Positions 63,556 to 64,000 of a stretch of 64,000 nucleotides of DNA are shown here, one piece after another (positions within the stretch are counted from its first letter, which is position 1; the number at the start of each line of letters is the position of its first letter). The DNA lies in NCBI RefSeq assembly GCF_963678975.1, contig NC_089277.1, positions 17,808,757 to 17,872,756 on the forward strand. Direction: 5' to 3'. The DNA is from Dysidea avara (Eukaryota; Porifera; Demospongiae; Dictyoceratida; Dysideidae). The notes below the pieces were generated by a model. The model made no database searches and had not been told where the DNA came from. It saw only the letters and a program-made list of their open reading frames with translations. The translations under genes and the position numbers were made by a program.

Positions 63556-63584
63556 CCCAAAGCCGGCCTATGGCCGGCTTTGGG
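63556..63584. other. Hairpin, copy B
   Basis: CCCAAAGCCGGCC / loop TAT / GGCCGGCTTTGGG; compare 22869-22897. The changed pair is C-G here and T-A there. Confidence 0.85.
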
Positions 63585-63609
63585 GTATACAAATACAAAA
63601 AGAAATGAA

Positions 63610-63937
63610 ATCTAATCCAAAACAGCGAAGCTGTAAAAAAAGTGTGCAGCCCTCAAAAAGGCTATGGTGAAAAAAGATGTGAAATCCAAGGTGGCGGCCA
63701 AGAAATGGCTGTGATGGTAGGTTAATGGTAAAAATTTTAATAACGACAATTTAGTTGAATTTTTGTGCCGCTTGGTCTTGGCACAAAATTCACCTGAATT
63801 GTCATTATTAAAATTTTTACCATTAACCTACCATCACAGCCATTTCTTGGCCGCCACCTTGGATTTCACATCTTTTTTCACCATAGCCTTTTTGAGGGCC
63901 GCACACTTTTTTACAGGTTGGCTGTTTTGGATTAGAT
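63610..63937. mobile_element. Foldback element at end of composite B
   Basis: 328 bp, arms of about 150 bp, ends ATCTAATCCAAAACAGC and the inverse. Sister of 22923-23241 with a slightly different centre (extra bases around 63765-63780). The remaining 63 bp to the window end show nothing recognisable. Confidence 0.88.
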
Positions 63938-64000
63938 AATAATAACATAACATAACAACAACATCCATGCAGCACTAGATGCTAGCACGCCTTCAGTATA

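Overview
This window reads as nuclear DNA of an invertebrate animal, most likely a demosponge. The evidence is inference from content: split genes with GT-AG introns, an AT-rich background full of GCTAGC/TATA-type low-complexity sequence, BEL/Pao and CR1-like retroelements, many foldback DNA transposons, ankyrin exons, and an SF2 helicase joined to a possible caspase/CHAT-like domain. No bacterial operon, CRISPR array or rRNA gene was seen.

Layout. 1-4.4 kb: a decayed BEL/Pao retroelement on the minus strand, with two non-autonomous DNA elements beside or inside it (2236-3083 in the gag region; 3660-4384). 4.6-6.7 kb: a 624-bp foldback and the first copy of a 1.45-kb dispersed repeat (second copy at 38.4-39.8 kb). 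7.4-13.6 kb: the one sizeable host-type gene, minus strand, two exons around a 1,978-bp intron. 13.9-17.3 kb: two decayed LINEs of the restriction-like-endonuclease group. 17.8-23.2 kb: a composite repeat carrying a roughly 3-kb minisatellite and a terminal foldback; its sister lies at 61.2-63.9 kb. 24.3-36.1 kb: two inverted copies of a repeat with a 42-bp minisatellite, surrounding other MITE-type elements (foldback 28465-29320, CACTA-like 31344-31629, Mutator-like 32132-33839). 36.1-48.8 kb: duplicated non-coding DNA, long TG/AG microsatellites, an 8-bp-TSD hAT-like element, a 1.5-kb palindromic element, and two isolated ankyrin-repeat exons. 49.7-60.1 kb: a nested 10.4-kb terminal-inverted-repeat element (7-bp TSD) that contains the C-terminal remnant of a retroelement ORF, a nearly intact CR1-like LINE inserted in it, a small tailed hairpin, and a 3.4-kb foldback inserted at a TA.

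The strongest new signal is in the LINE at 50.9-54.9 kb. ORF2 lies in the -1 frame relative to ORF1, has no AUG ahead of its endonuclease domain, and the overlap carries a canonical slippery heptamer (A AAA AAC), an 8-nt spacer and an 11-bp perfect stem-loop: a textbook -1 ribosomal frameshift signal. Other points of interest are the helicase/caspase-like fusion, a paired dispersed motif (CTCTAATAGAGCAGTCA) inside unrelated element families, a 183-184-bp higher-order repeat, a compensatory base change in a conserved hairpin, and several insertions whose empty sites can be read within this same window.
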